A stretch of 47,943 nt of DNA from a virus (IMGVR_UViG_3300019755_000003:1-47943), one strand, 5' to 3'; shown: positions 32,930 through 40,879, counted from the first letter of the stretch. Made by a program: numbers and translations. Notes: generated by a model from the sequence alone, not told the origin.

Positions 32930-34123
32930 TTACTTTTTAGCCTCCTCGCCTAATAAAGCTCTTCTTCTTAACAGCAATGCTCCTATTATTCCAATACCTG
33001 CAATCCATAAATAACTATAACTTACTTTTTGGCTTTCTATTGGCATTGTTGCTACACATTTTCCTGTTGTGGTGTCCCAGAGAGGTTTATTTTCTGGACA
33101 GTCTGTTTGAACTTGTATACAGTCTGAAGTAATCTTTAGTGTTCCGCTTGAGCATGAATATTTGCATAACTTTGTACTATCTCCTGATACTGGCGCATAG
33201 TTTGTTATTGAACCACCGTATTTATCACAGCTTTGATCTTGAATATTGATTATTTTTGCATCGTCACTACATCCAGTTGTTCTTGGTATGCATTCTATAT
33301 TAGTTGACCTTCTTTCACCTTCTGATGTTGCAACATATTTAAATCCGTCCTCTGCTTCTTTGATTTTGTAGTAATAGTTTGGTCTTGTGATATAAATTTG
33401 TGCTCCATTCTCGACATCATTTAAAGTTACTGCCTGTGTAGACATTACTTTCTGTAATCCTGTTACTGCGTTAAATGGGGCATCTGGCAAAATTTCAAAT
33501 CTATCATTTATATCTATTGTATGGTATTGTGAACTTATTGAATTTGCTTCACAACTTGTTGTTGTTGATTGTACAAAACCGTCGGCTGTTCTTATTCTTA
33601 GACCGTATGAAGGATATTTAACTTTTAATTGTGCGTTACCTATTATTTTATCTGTATCAATATAAATATAGTCTCCCACATTTACTGAGTATCTTATTGA
33701 GTCTCCTACTATGTCAAAGAATCCTGTTTCTTTTTTACATCTTGAATCATCTGTACTAATTGGTTTTTCTCCTCCGTTTACATTGCATATGTATGCCGTT
33801 GCTGTTGAGAAGTCTGATATTTCGTATTCACATTGTATTGAGTTTACGTTTGGTATATATTTTCCAGCTTCGTTTGTTGTACAGCTGTACCATATAGGAT
33901 CATCTGTGTGAGATGTTTTTTTTATTGTTGCTAAGTTATCAGCTCTTGCAATACATTCTCCCGTAAAATATTGTGGAATATAAATTTCTTCTCCAATTAA
34001 TGTGAATCCTTGTGGTTGTTGTCCTGTTGTTAATATACTAAAACTTCCTATTATTCCATATATTGATGTTGCAACTAATAATATGAATGCTAATATAAAA
34101 AACAATCTTTTAGATTTTTTCAT
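32930..34123 (-). CDS. Type I membrane protein with Cys-rich beta ectodomain, 397 aa
   Basis: Signal peptide/TM (about 6-27), ectodomain with about 17 Cys to residue 365, C-terminal TM (about 368-385) and a basic cytoplasmic tail (LLRRRALLGEEAKK). Strands dominate (DYIYIDTDKIIGNAQLKVKY). Overlaps the next upstream gene by 4 bases. A partner of the 426-aa and 394-aa proteins is likely. Confidence 0.8.
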   Translation of the reverse strand: MKKSKRLFFILAFILLVATSIYGIIGSFSILTTGQQPQGFTLIGEEIYIPQYFTGECIARADNLATIKKTSHTDDPIWYSCTTNEAGKYIPNVNSIQCEYEISDFSTATAYICNVNGGEKPISTDDSRCKKETGFFDIVGDSIRYSVNVGDYIYIDTDKIIGNAQLKVKYPSYGLRIRTADGFVQSTTTSCEANSISSQYHTIDINDRFEILPDAPFNAVTGLQKVMSTQAVTLNDVENGAQIYITRPNYYYKIKEAEDGFKYVATSEGERRSTNIECIPRTTGCSDDAKIINIQDQSCDKYGGSITNYAPVSGDSTKLCKYSCSSGTLKITSDCIQVQTDCPENKPLWDTTTGKCVATMPIESQKVSYSYLWIAGIGIIGALLLRRRALLGEEAKK

Positions 34124-35400
34124 TTTTCTTTTCCTCTTATTTTATTGATTGGCATGAATAATATTATAGCTATAATTATTATTGTTATTGTACTTATTAA
34201 TATCTCAGTTCTAAAATCTTCCCGTGCATCACTTAAACCTTGATTTGAAAACAAATTTTTTAGACAAAATTCGCATTCAGTTGAATATCCTAATGCATTA
34301 AAATTTGTTCCTTTTTGATAACCCCTACATTCAATATCTCTAAATCCTTCACCTAAATCTGTTGTTAAATCTATTGTTTCATTAGTTTCTGGTGTCGTTG
34401 GTGTTATTGGAGTTGTTGGAGTTGTTGGTATTATTTCATTACATGATTCTATTGGTAATAAATATCCTATATTACAGTCTCTTTCTTGTATCTTTTGATA
34501 TTTTACATTGTCAATACATTTAAAATCGTTAAATTCTTCGTAATTACATACTTTTTGTGGCATTTCTTTACATTCTCCACCTTCGCAACCATAATCACAT
34601 CTTTTAACAAATTCTGTAAATCCTATACTGCAATCAGTTAATCTTTCTTTTTGGTATACATTATTTGTTTTACATACAAATTCATTGTATTCTTTCTTTG
34701 AGCATGTTTGTTGTGATTCTTCTTCAAGTTGTTCTGCAAGTTTGTTTAAACATTCTCTTGCTGTGTTATAGTTAGTTGCCTTTTTCCAATTACTATCTTT
34801 TGAAGATATACATTTTCCGTCGTATAAATATTTTTTTTCTACGTCATCTGCTACTGTAATTGCTTTATATTCTTCTTTTTCGTAGCATGAGTAAGAATAG
34901 TAAAAACCGTCTCCATCTCCTGTGTAAAATTCTTTAAAGTTTGGATAATCATTTAAACTGTTTACTAGCCATAAATTCTGGAATATGTCGGTTTTACATT
35001 TTGATTTATCAAAGGCGTTATCACAAAATACAAATCTTATTAGTTGTTGTCTTTCACAACCTTTTCCAGCCAACAATGAATAGTCGTTGCCTTTATAGTA
35101 TTGGATTCCTGCACTTCTTACATATTCATAACTATTTGCTCCAAAAAAATTATCTAAGTTTGTTGATTTATCTGATACAAATACAAATTGTGTTGGTGTT
35201 GTTTCTGTATTAATATAATAGTTAAAACTTAGGAAATTTTTATGATTTGGTGGTGCAGTAGTGTCATTTAATACTGTTAGTTCGTTATCTTTTAAATAAT
35301 AATATAATCCTGTGGAAATTACTATTAATATTAATATGAATGATAGACCTAGTCTAATTCTTTTCTTTATTTTTTTGTCTATTTTTCGTTTTTTTGCCAT
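34120..35400 (-). CDS. Membrane protein with Cys-repeat ectodomain and Pro/Thr stalk, 426 aa
   Basis: Basic N-terminus and TM (about 16-33). The ectodomain has paired Cys repeats (CSKKEYNEFVCKTNNVYQKE and CNYEEFNDFKCIDNVKYQKI, a clear internal duplication). A Thr/Pro stalk follows (PTTPTTPITPTTPETNE, about 332-350), then a further Cys patch and C-terminal TM (about 400-418). The stalk suggests O-glycosylation. Probable envelope spike or base component. Confidence 0.8.
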   Translation of the reverse strand: MAKKRKIDKKIKKRIRLGLSFILILIVISTGLYYYLKDNELTVLNDTTAPPNHKNFLSFNYYINTETTPTQFVFVSDKSTNLDNFFGANSYEYVRSAGIQYYKGNDYSLLAGKGCERQQLIRFVFCDNAFDKSKCKTDIFQNLWLVNSLNDYPNFKEFYTGDGDGFYYSYSCYEKEEYKAITVADDVEKKYLYDGKCISSKDSNWKKATNYNTARECLNKLAEQLEEESQQTCSKKEYNEFVCKTNNVYQKERLTDCSIGFTEFVKRCDYGCEGGECKEMPQKVCNYEEFNDFKCIDNVKYQKIQERDCNIGYLLPIESCNEIIPTTPTTPITPTTPETNETIDLTTDLGEGFRDIECRGYQKGTNFNALGYSTECEFCLKNLFSNQGLSDAREDFRTEILISTITIIIIAIILFMPINKIRGKEK

Positions 35401-35406
35401 TTTTAT

Positions 35407-35967
35407 TTATGATAGGTTTATTGTAGCTGTAACATTTGTTTGGTTAATTAATGTTGATGAATTTAATATTGTTTGATTAGTTATATCTATGATATTTTGT
35501 CCAATATAACTTTCTCCCCCTGTAAAGTGTATTATTGCTGAAAATACGAATAATAGTACGAATGCTAAACCTAATTTTAAGAATGGTGATCCTATATCTC
35601 CTACGTTAACATCTAATATGTCTATTATTATTGATGATATTTGATATAAGATTAAAAATCCAGCTATTATGAATAATATTCCAAATATTAAATCACCTTT
35701 TGGTATTTCTGTTTTATTTAGTATGTATAGTGTGAAAAAATCCCAAACTGATGAATAAATTATTCTTGTACCATTTAAATATGAATCTAATATTGCTTTA
35801 AATATTGTTATTTGTCCTATACTCCATAAATTTAAATTCATAATTAGTTCTTTTACTGAAAATATAGTTATAACTACAAATACCCATAGTAATTTTAAGC
35901 TTAATCTTTGTGGAGATAATGCAGAAAACATTGATTTTATGAATCCTTGACTATTATTATTTATCAT
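35407..35967 (-). CDS. Polytopic membrane protein, 186 aa
   Basis: Three to four TM segments (about 24-42, 90-112, 128-148) and a C-terminal Asn/Thr-rich extracellular tail with several NxS/T sequons. Its start overlaps the upstream gene's stop by 4 bases. Confidence 0.75.
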   Translation of the reverse strand: MINNNSQGFIKSMFSALSPQRLSLKLLWVFVVITIFSVKELIMNLNLWSIGQITIFKAILDSYLNGTRIIYSSVWDFFTLYILNKTEIPKGDLIFGILFIIAGFLILYQISSIIIDILDVNVGDIGSPFLKLGLAFVLLFVFSAIIHFTGGESYIGQNIIDITNQTILNSSTLINQTNVTATINLS

Positions 35968-36188
35968 TTTATTTTGGTTTTTTGAGCTACTGATGTTTCA
36001 GTTCTAAATTTTCCTAGTAATAATGCTACTGATACAAGTATTATACCACTTATTACTGATACCATTGGACTCCATCCTTTTGATTCTATGTATCCAAGTA
36101 ATCCAAATGAAAATAATACACCACCTGCTACACTTACAAGTAACCATAATATTCTTTCAATTGGTTTTTCTTTTTTTCTTTTTGCCAT
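35964..36188 (-). CDS. Two-TM mini-protein, first gene of the envelope operon, 74 aa
   Basis: MAKRKKEKPIERILWLLVSV, TM about 11-29, TM about 38-58, basic tail. The MAKRK/MATK-type basic start followed by two TMs is shared with several other mini-proteins of this block and with the DUF378 protein. Confidence 0.8.
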   Translation of the reverse strand: MAKRKKEKPIERILWLLVSVAGGVLFSFGLLGYIESKGWSPMVSVISGIILVSVALLLGKFRTETSVAQKTKIK

Positions 36189-36220
36189 TTTTTAATGTAT
36201 AAAATAGGTTTTGTGATTTA

Positions 36221-36234
36221 ATCTTATAAATGAT
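36221..36234 (-). promoter_or_regulatory. TATA box of the envelope operon
   Basis: Minus strand reads ATCATTTATAAGAT, about 38 bases upstream of the ATG at 36188. Confidence 0.5.
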
Positions 36235-36261
36235 AGTTTGAAAATGTGTTTTAAGTTGTTG

Positions 36262-36296
36262 TTTTCTGGTTTAACCTGTTTTTTCTGGTTTAACCT
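36262..36296. promoter_or_regulatory. Tandem operator-like repeats
   Basis: TTTTCTGGTTTAACCT occurs at 36262-36277 and again at 36281-36296 (19-base period). Each copy contains GGTT-T-AACC, a two-fold symmetric half-site pair, as expected for a dimeric repressor or activator between divergent promoters. Confidence 0.65.
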
Positions 36297-36302
36297 CTTT
36301 TT

Positions 36303-36315
36303 ACAACTTAGTTGT
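36303..36315. promoter_or_regulatory. Symmetric element ACAACT-T-AGTTGT
   Basis: A 6-bp inverted repeat around one base, 34 bases upstream of the plus-strand TATA box. Possible second regulator site. Confidence 0.45.
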
Positions 36316-36345
36316 ATTTTTCTTGTTAAACTTGTTTTTTAATAC

Positions 36346-36360
36346 CTTTATTTATAAATT
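36346..36360 (+). promoter_or_regulatory. TATA box of the candidate major virion gene
   Basis: CTTTATTTATAAATT. It predicts a start near 36381, which coincides with the 5' end of the paired leader. Confidence 0.6.
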
Positions 36361-36381
36361 CCTATTATTCTGATATTAGTA

Positions 36382-36516
36382 AACATTGTATTGTTGGAAA
36401 TCATTATAATTAAGTTTGGATTCTGTGGAGGCGAAAGTCTGTGAAGCAGGGAAGTGACCACTTTAAGTGGATTCCTTTTGATTCATTGATTTTGGTAACT
36501 ATACAATAACAATGTT
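36382..36516 (+). ncRNA. Structured 5' leader RNA
   Basis: AACATTGT-ATTGT (36382-36394) pairs with ACAAT-A-ACAATGTT (36503-36516), 13 bp with one bulged A, enclosing a G+C-richer core (about 36417-36477). The core includes AGGC-GAAA-GTCT, a GNRA-capped hairpin, and CCACT-TTA-AGTGG flanked by GGAA/TTCC. In this A+T-rich element such a fold stands out. It may stabilise the mRNA or control translation of the adjacent structural gene. Confidence 0.55.
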
Positions 36517-36531
36517 AATTTAAGTTAACAA

Positions 36532-37608
36532 ATGGCTAGAAAAAAAAGAAAAATGACCTCAAATAATAATACTATGTGGGTCGTAATATTAATCTTAGTT
36601 GCAGTTGTTGGTATGATGTTCGGATCTAATTTCTTTGGTAGTGTAGCTGATACACCTTCCAGTTTAAGAGATGCAGAACTTGCGTCAGCAACATTAACTT
36701 GTCCAACTGATGGTGATACCTCGCTTACTATTGATGTAAGAAATATCCTGAATACTACTGGTACTGAAGGATTTGATGCAACTGTATATGTTCTTGCAGA
36801 AGATGGCAGTATTGTAACCTCTATTACTGATACTACAAATCCTACTGCTGCGACTGTTACATGTGGTTTCAAGTATGCATTGGCTGTTGTAAGGGCTGAT
36901 GGTGAGAATGGTGATAATTCACAAGTTCAGAGTATTCTTGCTAAACCTTCTGGAAGTAATGCTGTTGTTGAAGGCGGACAAGTATATTTTACTGCTGATA
37001 GATCAAACATGGGTTTAACTCTAGGTGTTGAACAGCATGGTGTTTTACAGTTCAGAGTATATGATAATGTAGACGCTAGGTTTGCTTACGATACTGGTGA
37101 TACTGATAATACTGCTTTTGAAGCTGATGGTACAACTTTTACTGATGGTGATAATTCTACTGCTTTTGCTGTAGGTTCTGGTGGTTATATTGATTTCAGG
37201 ATTGATATGCAGAGTACTGGTACTGATACAAATGCAAATGATGCTTACATGTTAGTTGCTGTTGAAGCTCCTGTTAATATCTGGGACGAGCCAACTATTA
37301 AGTTTGAGAATACAGTTCTAAGCGATGTTAAAACTTCTGCTTTGAGTGCTAATGAGTTAATTGGTTTAACTGATTATGAATATGTGTATAAAATTGATGC
37401 CAAATTATTGGATGATGTTTATTCAATGGATTTCTATATGAAGGCTCTTGCTGGTGCTGATCCTACTGCTGATGTTCAGATTGACTTTTTCCCTGCTGGA
37501 AATTTCTTGAAGACTGATGGTACAGGTATCATGACTGGTTCACATGTTGATGATTCTGCAAAAACTGCTGTATTTACGACTCAGGATGTAACTGTTGATA
37601 TTTCATAA
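36532..37608 (+). CDS. Candidate major virion structural protein, 358 aa
   Basis: Short basic N-terminus (MARKKRKM), one TM (about 14-32), then a 320-residue beta-rich extracellular part. It is rich in Ala, Gly, Asp and Thr and low in Lys (GVLQFRVYDNVDARF, EYVYKIDAKLLDDVY), with one Cys pair (about 59 and 100). Composition and codon use are less A+T-driven than in neighbours, and it has its own TATA box and structured leader, as expected of an abundantly made protein. A single-TM anchored coat or S-layer-like shell protein fits best. No known capsid fold is recognised, so the major-capsid call is inference. Confidence 0.65.
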   Translation: MARKKRKMTSNNNTMWVVILILVAVVGMMFGSNFFGSVADTPSSLRDAELASATLTCPTDGDTSLTIDVRNILNTTGTEGFDATVYVLAEDGSIVTSITDTTNPTAATVTCGFKYALAVVRADGENGDNSQVQSILAKPSGSNAVVEGGQVYFTADRSNMGLTLGVEQHGVLQFRVYDNVDARFAYDTGDTDNTAFEADGTTFTDGDNSTAFAVGSGGYIDFRIDMQSTGTDTNANDAYMLVAVEAPVNIWDEPTIKFENTVLSDVKTSALSANELIGLTDYEYVYKIDAKLLDDVYSMDFYMKALAGADPTADVQIDFFPAGNFLKTDGTGIMTGSHVDDSAKTAVFTTQDVTVDIS

Positions 37609-37645
37609 ATTTAATTTTTATATTATTTTTATAAAATAGTTATGC

Positions 37646-37666
37646 AATAAGGGTTATGCCCTTATT
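37646..37666 (+). terminator. Strong hairpin after the candidate major virion gene
   Basis: AATAAGGG (37646-37653) and CCCTTATT (37659-37666) form 8 perfect base pairs around TTATG, 38 bases after the stop codon. Probably ends or protects the 3' end of the structural transcript. Confidence 0.65.
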
Positions 37667-37673
37667 AAGATAC

Positions 37674-37686
37674 ATTTTATATAATA
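37674..37686 (+). promoter_or_regulatory. TATA box upstream of the CPBP gene
   Basis: TTTTATATAATAA. A start near 37705 would give the CPBP gene a leader of about 65 bases and would begin inside the tRNA-like fold. Confidence 0.5.
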
Positions 37687-37751
37687 AAAGTGAATATTAT
37701 AAGGTATTGTTTGGGTATGCCGTAATATAGGGTTAGATTCCCTACACTTTT
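37686..37751 (+). ncRNA. tRNA-like RNA fold without a D-arm
   Basis: AAAAGTG (37686-37692) pairs with CACTTTT (37745-37751) as a 7-bp acceptor-like stem. Directly before the 3' strand is TAGGG-TTAGATT-CCCTA (37728-37744), a 5-bp stem with a 7-base loop, the exact geometry of a tRNA T-arm, with T54, T55, R57 and A58 equivalents kept and C56 replaced by A. After a 2-base linker, one long arm (37695-37700/37722-37727 and 37703-37707/37717-37721) replaces the D and anticodon arms. No CCA is encoded. Confidence 0.5.
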
Positions 37752-37770
37752 TTAATTAAAATAAATAAAA

Positions 37771-38691
37771 ATGGGAAGATCTAATGTTTTGGCTGATGAG
37801 AATTATAATCCTTTTATTTTCTCTATGATTATATTTGGAGTTATCTTTATTTCTTGGGGTGCATTGAATAAAGTTGAAGCAGGAACATTATATGTTACTC
37901 TGTTTTTAGTTACAATTGGTATTATTAGTCTCGTTAAAAGTAATATAAAAGAAGACAAAGCTACTTTGAAAAAATTGTATAAATCTCCATTTCTTTCTAG
38001 TACGAAAGTTGCTATTGCGATGTATTTACTTGGATATGTTGTAATTTTTGGAATAAATTTTTTTGGAAAATTCATTAAAAATTCTTTTTCTACTTTGCAA
38101 TTTTTTAGCCCTTTGTATTTTTCGGGTAGTGGTGGTGGAGGTAGTGGTATATCTTCTACTTATCTTGCCTCTGTTATTGAGAATACTGCAGGTTTTAAGT
38201 TAGCTTACAGTGTTTTTGTTGCTGGTACTATCGAGGAATTTGTATTTGGATTTGCTTTATTTTTAGGCGGATGGATCATATCATTTTTTATCCTTGAATT
38301 TTTGTTTGACAATAAAGCACCCTTTGGATTAAGTAATAAAACTTTTAGTAAACTTTTTTCATATGCTTTTGTAATTGTAACTTTTACTGGTATCCATGTT
38401 CTAAATGCTAGTTATGAAGGTGTTATGTTTGTTTGGGCTGGATTATTTAGACTTTTAATGACCATTGCATTATATGAGTTAGGTTTAGGTTTATCTTTCA
38501 CTATGGGAATGCATCATGCTAATAATTTCTTTGCATTTTTATTCTTTGAAGGCGTAGCCGGATTAAATAGCACTACTGGAATATTGTATATTATATTTAT
38601 GCTTGGTTTGTTATCGTTTACAATTAAAAATATATTCACTAAGAAATTTAGAAAAGATTTTAAGAAAGATATTAAAGATTATAGGTTATGA
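37771..38691 (+). CDS. CPBP-family intramembrane glutamic protease, 306 aa
   Basis: About eight TM segments. Motif 1 is E155-E156 (AGTIEEFVFG; the usual EExxxR Arg is replaced by Gly). Motif 2 is F205-x3-H209 (TFTGIHVL) and motif 3 is H248-x3-N252 (GMHHANNFF). These are the catalytic signatures of CPBP (Rce1/Abi-type) glutamic proteases. A Gly-rich external loop (GSGGGGSGIS, about 118-128) is unusual. Placed right behind the candidate major virion protein, it may cleave or release TM-anchored virion proteins. That target is inference. Confidence 0.85.
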   Translation: MGRSNVLADENYNPFIFSMIIFGVIFISWGALNKVEAGTLYVTLFLVTIGIISLVKSNIKEDKATLKKLYKSPFLSSTKVAIAMYLLGYVVIFGINFFGKFIKNSFSTLQFFSPLYFSGSGGGGSGISSTYLASVIENTAGFKLAYSVFVAGTIEEFVFGFALFLGGWIISFFILEFLFDNKAPFGLSNKTFSKLFSYAFVIVTFTGIHVLNASYEGVMFVWAGLFRLLMTIALYELGLGLSFTMGMHHANNFFAFLFFEGVAGLNSTTGILYIIFMLGLLSFTIKNIFTKKFRKDFKKDIKDYRL

Positions 38692-38722
38692 TATGTTTTG
38701 TATCATATAAATAAAATATAAA

Positions 38723-40336
38723 ATGGCTAAATTAAGAAAACCAAAAGTATTAGTTAAATCTAATAGACAAGTAGGAAAATCTGTTAAGTCTATTGATAAA
38801 CAGTTAAAAGCTCTTGCACCTGGAAAAAGACGGTCTTCAACTGGTAAAATTTATTATGAAAATCGTAGAAATAGAAGTGATTTAAAGGATGATACACCGA
38901 GTAGAATTGTTAAAGTAAAAAAACATACACGTTTAAATGAAACTATTGATGTTAAAAAGCATGATAGGAAAATTGTTGTAAAGTCTGCTGTTTCTGGTTC
39001 TAAAATGAAATTAAAAGATGATGTTATAATTAAAGCGAAAATTTCAGAAAAAGAAACTAAAAAAGAAAGACAACAACGATATATGAAAGAGATTAAAAAT
39101 AGAGTTAATGCTCCGTTTGTAAGTACTAATGGTGGGGCTTTTGGTTCTGAAACTGTATTTGTTGATATATCTTTAGATAATAAATCGGATTGGGCAAATG
39201 GATATAGAAGTAATTCCAGACACATGACATTTAGATTATTGTTTGATGAAATGAAAATGGATGTTATACAAGAATATTATAAGTTTTCAAGACCTAGTTT
39301 TAGAAAATCTAAATTTAAAAATGTTGATGATGCTATTAATAGAATAAATGACTACATTATTAAGAAATCTAATCCAGAGTTACAACCAAAAGTTAAACCT
39401 AGAGTAGAACCAGTTGGTTTTACAAAGCAAGAAGAACAAAGGATAATAAAAAGATTAGATGATTATTTGACTGCAACTTTAATAGATAAAGAACAAGTCT
39501 CATCTGTAAAATTAGCTGTTATTGGATTGGTTTCTGATAAAGAAAGTTTTACATATGAAGAGATTAAAGATAATGCTAATAAAATAATTGAAATAAGAAA
39601 ACTTAAAACATATGAAAATACTATTAATAAAGAAAGTAAAGATTCTTTTCAGGATAAAAAGGAAAGAAAAATTGAGAGGTTTGAAAAACTTTCAGAAAAG
39701 AATAGAGCAATTTCTAAACAGAATAGTCCTAGTAATATATTAGGCGAAAAGAATACAGGAATACCTTTTGGTCAACCAATTTTAGTTGGTCATCATTCAG
39801 AACGTGCACATAGAAGAGCAATTGCAAAGATGGATAGTCAATTAAGAAAAGGGTTTGAAGCAAGTGGTAAAGCTGATTATTACAAAGAAAAAGCTAATAT
39901 TGTTGCTAATAGTACTATAATTTCAAGTGATGATCCCGAAGCAATTACAAAATTAAGAGATAAACTTGATAAATTGGAAGATAGAAGAACGAAAATAAAA
40001 GCCTTTAATATTAAAGCTAGAAAAGAAGGTACAGAACAAGCTCCTAGTTATATGTTGCAAAATTTATCTGGTAATATTAGAACTGTTAAATTAAGGATTC
40101 AACAACAAATTAAGAAATCTCAATCAATAGATAAAGAATATTTTATTAATGATGTAAGAGTTGAAGAAAATGTTAATGATAATAGGATAAGAATACATTT
40201 TGATGGTAAGCCCAGTCAAGAAATGATAAATAAACTTAAAAATAATGGATTTAGATGGTCGCCTTTTAATACTGCATGGCAAAGACAATTAAATGATACA
40301 GGAAGAAGAAGAGTAAATAGTGTTTTGAAAAATTAA
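38723..40336 (+). CDS. Polyvalent-type protein with DUF3560 domain, 537 aa
   Basis: Basic N-terminal arm (1-110). Residues about 130-215 form a domain (NGGAFGSETVFVDI, MTFRLLFDEMKMDVIQEYYK) like those preceding DUF3560 in polyvalent proteins. Residues about 345-450 match DUF3560: GQPILVGHHSERAHRRAIAK, YYKEKANIVANS, ISSDDPEAITKLRDKLDKLE. The C-terminus (RIRIHFDGKPSQEMINKLKN, FRWSPFNTAWQRQLN) is the usual DUF3560-associated module. Polyvalent proteins travel with phage or plasmid DNA into the new host and act against its defences. A virion-delivered role is inferred from the family. Confidence 0.85.
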   Translation: MAKLRKPKVLVKSNRQVGKSVKSIDKQLKALAPGKRRSSTGKIYYENRRNRSDLKDDTPSRIVKVKKHTRLNETIDVKKHDRKIVVKSAVSGSKMKLKDDVIIKAKISEKETKKERQQRYMKEIKNRVNAPFVSTNGGAFGSETVFVDISLDNKSDWANGYRSNSRHMTFRLLFDEMKMDVIQEYYKFSRPSFRKSKFKNVDDAINRINDYIIKKSNPELQPKVKPRVEPVGFTKQEEQRIIKRLDDYLTATLIDKEQVSSVKLAVIGLVSDKESFTYEEIKDNANKIIEIRKLKTYENTINKESKDSFQDKKERKIERFEKLSEKNRAISKQNSPSNILGEKNTGIPFGQPILVGHHSERAHRRAIAKMDSQLRKGFEASGKADYYKEKANIVANSTIISSDDPEAITKLRDKLDKLEDRRTKIKAFNIKARKEGTEQAPSYMLQNLSGNIRTVKLRIQQQIKKSQSIDKEYFINDVRVEENVNDNRIRIHFDGKPSQEMINKLKNNGFRWSPFNTAWQRQLNDTGRRRVNSVLKN

Positions 40337-40388
40337 GAAAAGATCTTGGTTTTGACGGTTAAATCTATTAAAATCCTTTAAATTACCT

Positions 40389-40404
40389 ATTCTTTATATA
40401 AATA
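40389..40404 (+). promoter_or_regulatory. TATA box of the histone gene
   Basis: ATTCTTTATATAAATA, consensus form, about 42 bases before the ATG at 40439. Confidence 0.7.
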
Positions 40405-40438
40405 AAAAAGATTATTATTATTTTACCAATAAAAAAAA

Positions 40439-40792
40439 ATGGAAATTATTATTGTTAAGTCAAAAATTAAAGAAGTTGTTGGAGATTGTAATATCTCAAA
40501 AGATTTTTTTGAATCTTTAAATGAAGTTGCTTATTTAAATTTGAAGCATACTGAAGAAAAGGCTAAGGCTAATGGTAGAAAAACTGTTCAAGCTAAGGAT
40601 CTTTTTGTTGCTGAACATGTAGAAGCGCCAATGCTAATTGTTAAATCAAAATTAAAGAATGTTATTTCTGGTTATAATGTTTCTGGTAATATGGCTGAAG
40701 GATTAAATCAGTTAATTGTAAGAATTATTAAAGAAGCTGTTTTAACTGCAAAAGCTAATAATAGAAAAACTGTTAGATCTATTGATTTATAA
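40439..40792 (+). CDS. Histone doublet (DUF1931/bacterial-type histone fold), 117 aa
   Basis: Two tandem copies of one fold. Copy 1 (about 3-55): IVKSKIKEVVGDCNISKDFF, then KAKANGRKTVQAKDL. Copy 2 (about 65-117): IVKSKLKNVISGYNVSGNMA, then TAKANNRKTVRSIDL. The V-SKVK / VSxDFxEALN / AKANGRKTVxxxDL pattern is that of the short histones found in archaea and bacteria (DUF1931, Bd0055-like), with the RKTV loop that contacts DNA. The fusion fixes two folds in one chain, like eukaryal and giant-virus doublets. It likely coats or condenses the viral DNA. Single gene with its own consensus promoter. Confidence 0.88.
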   Translation: MEIIIVKSKIKEVVGDCNISKDFFESLNEVAYLNLKHTEEKAKANGRKTVQAKDLFVAEHVEAPMLIVKSKLKNVISGYNVSGNMAEGLNQLIVRIIKEAVLTAKANNRKTVRSIDL

Positions 40793-40848
40793 TCTATTAT
40801 TTTATTATTTTTATATTTTAATCATCTATTTCTCTTTCTTTTCCAAAA

Positions 40849-40862
40849 AGTTTATAAATATG
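40849..40862 (+). promoter_or_regulatory. TATA box for the 40880 operon
   Basis: AGTTTATAAATATG, about 25 bases before the ATG at 40880; leaderless start likely. Confidence 0.65.
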
Positions 40863-40879
40863 TATATACATTCGTTATT

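Larger units (their letters stand above)
36189..36531. promoter_or_regulatory. Divergent control region and structured leader of the candidate major virion gene
   Basis: The 343-base gap holds a minus-strand TATA box (36221-36234), two tandem GGTTTAACC operator-like repeats (36262-36296), an ACAACT/AGTTGT inverted repeat (36303-36315), a plus-strand TATA box (36349-36360) and a leader of about 150 bases with predicted base pairing. It separates the two structural gene blocks. Confidence 0.75.
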
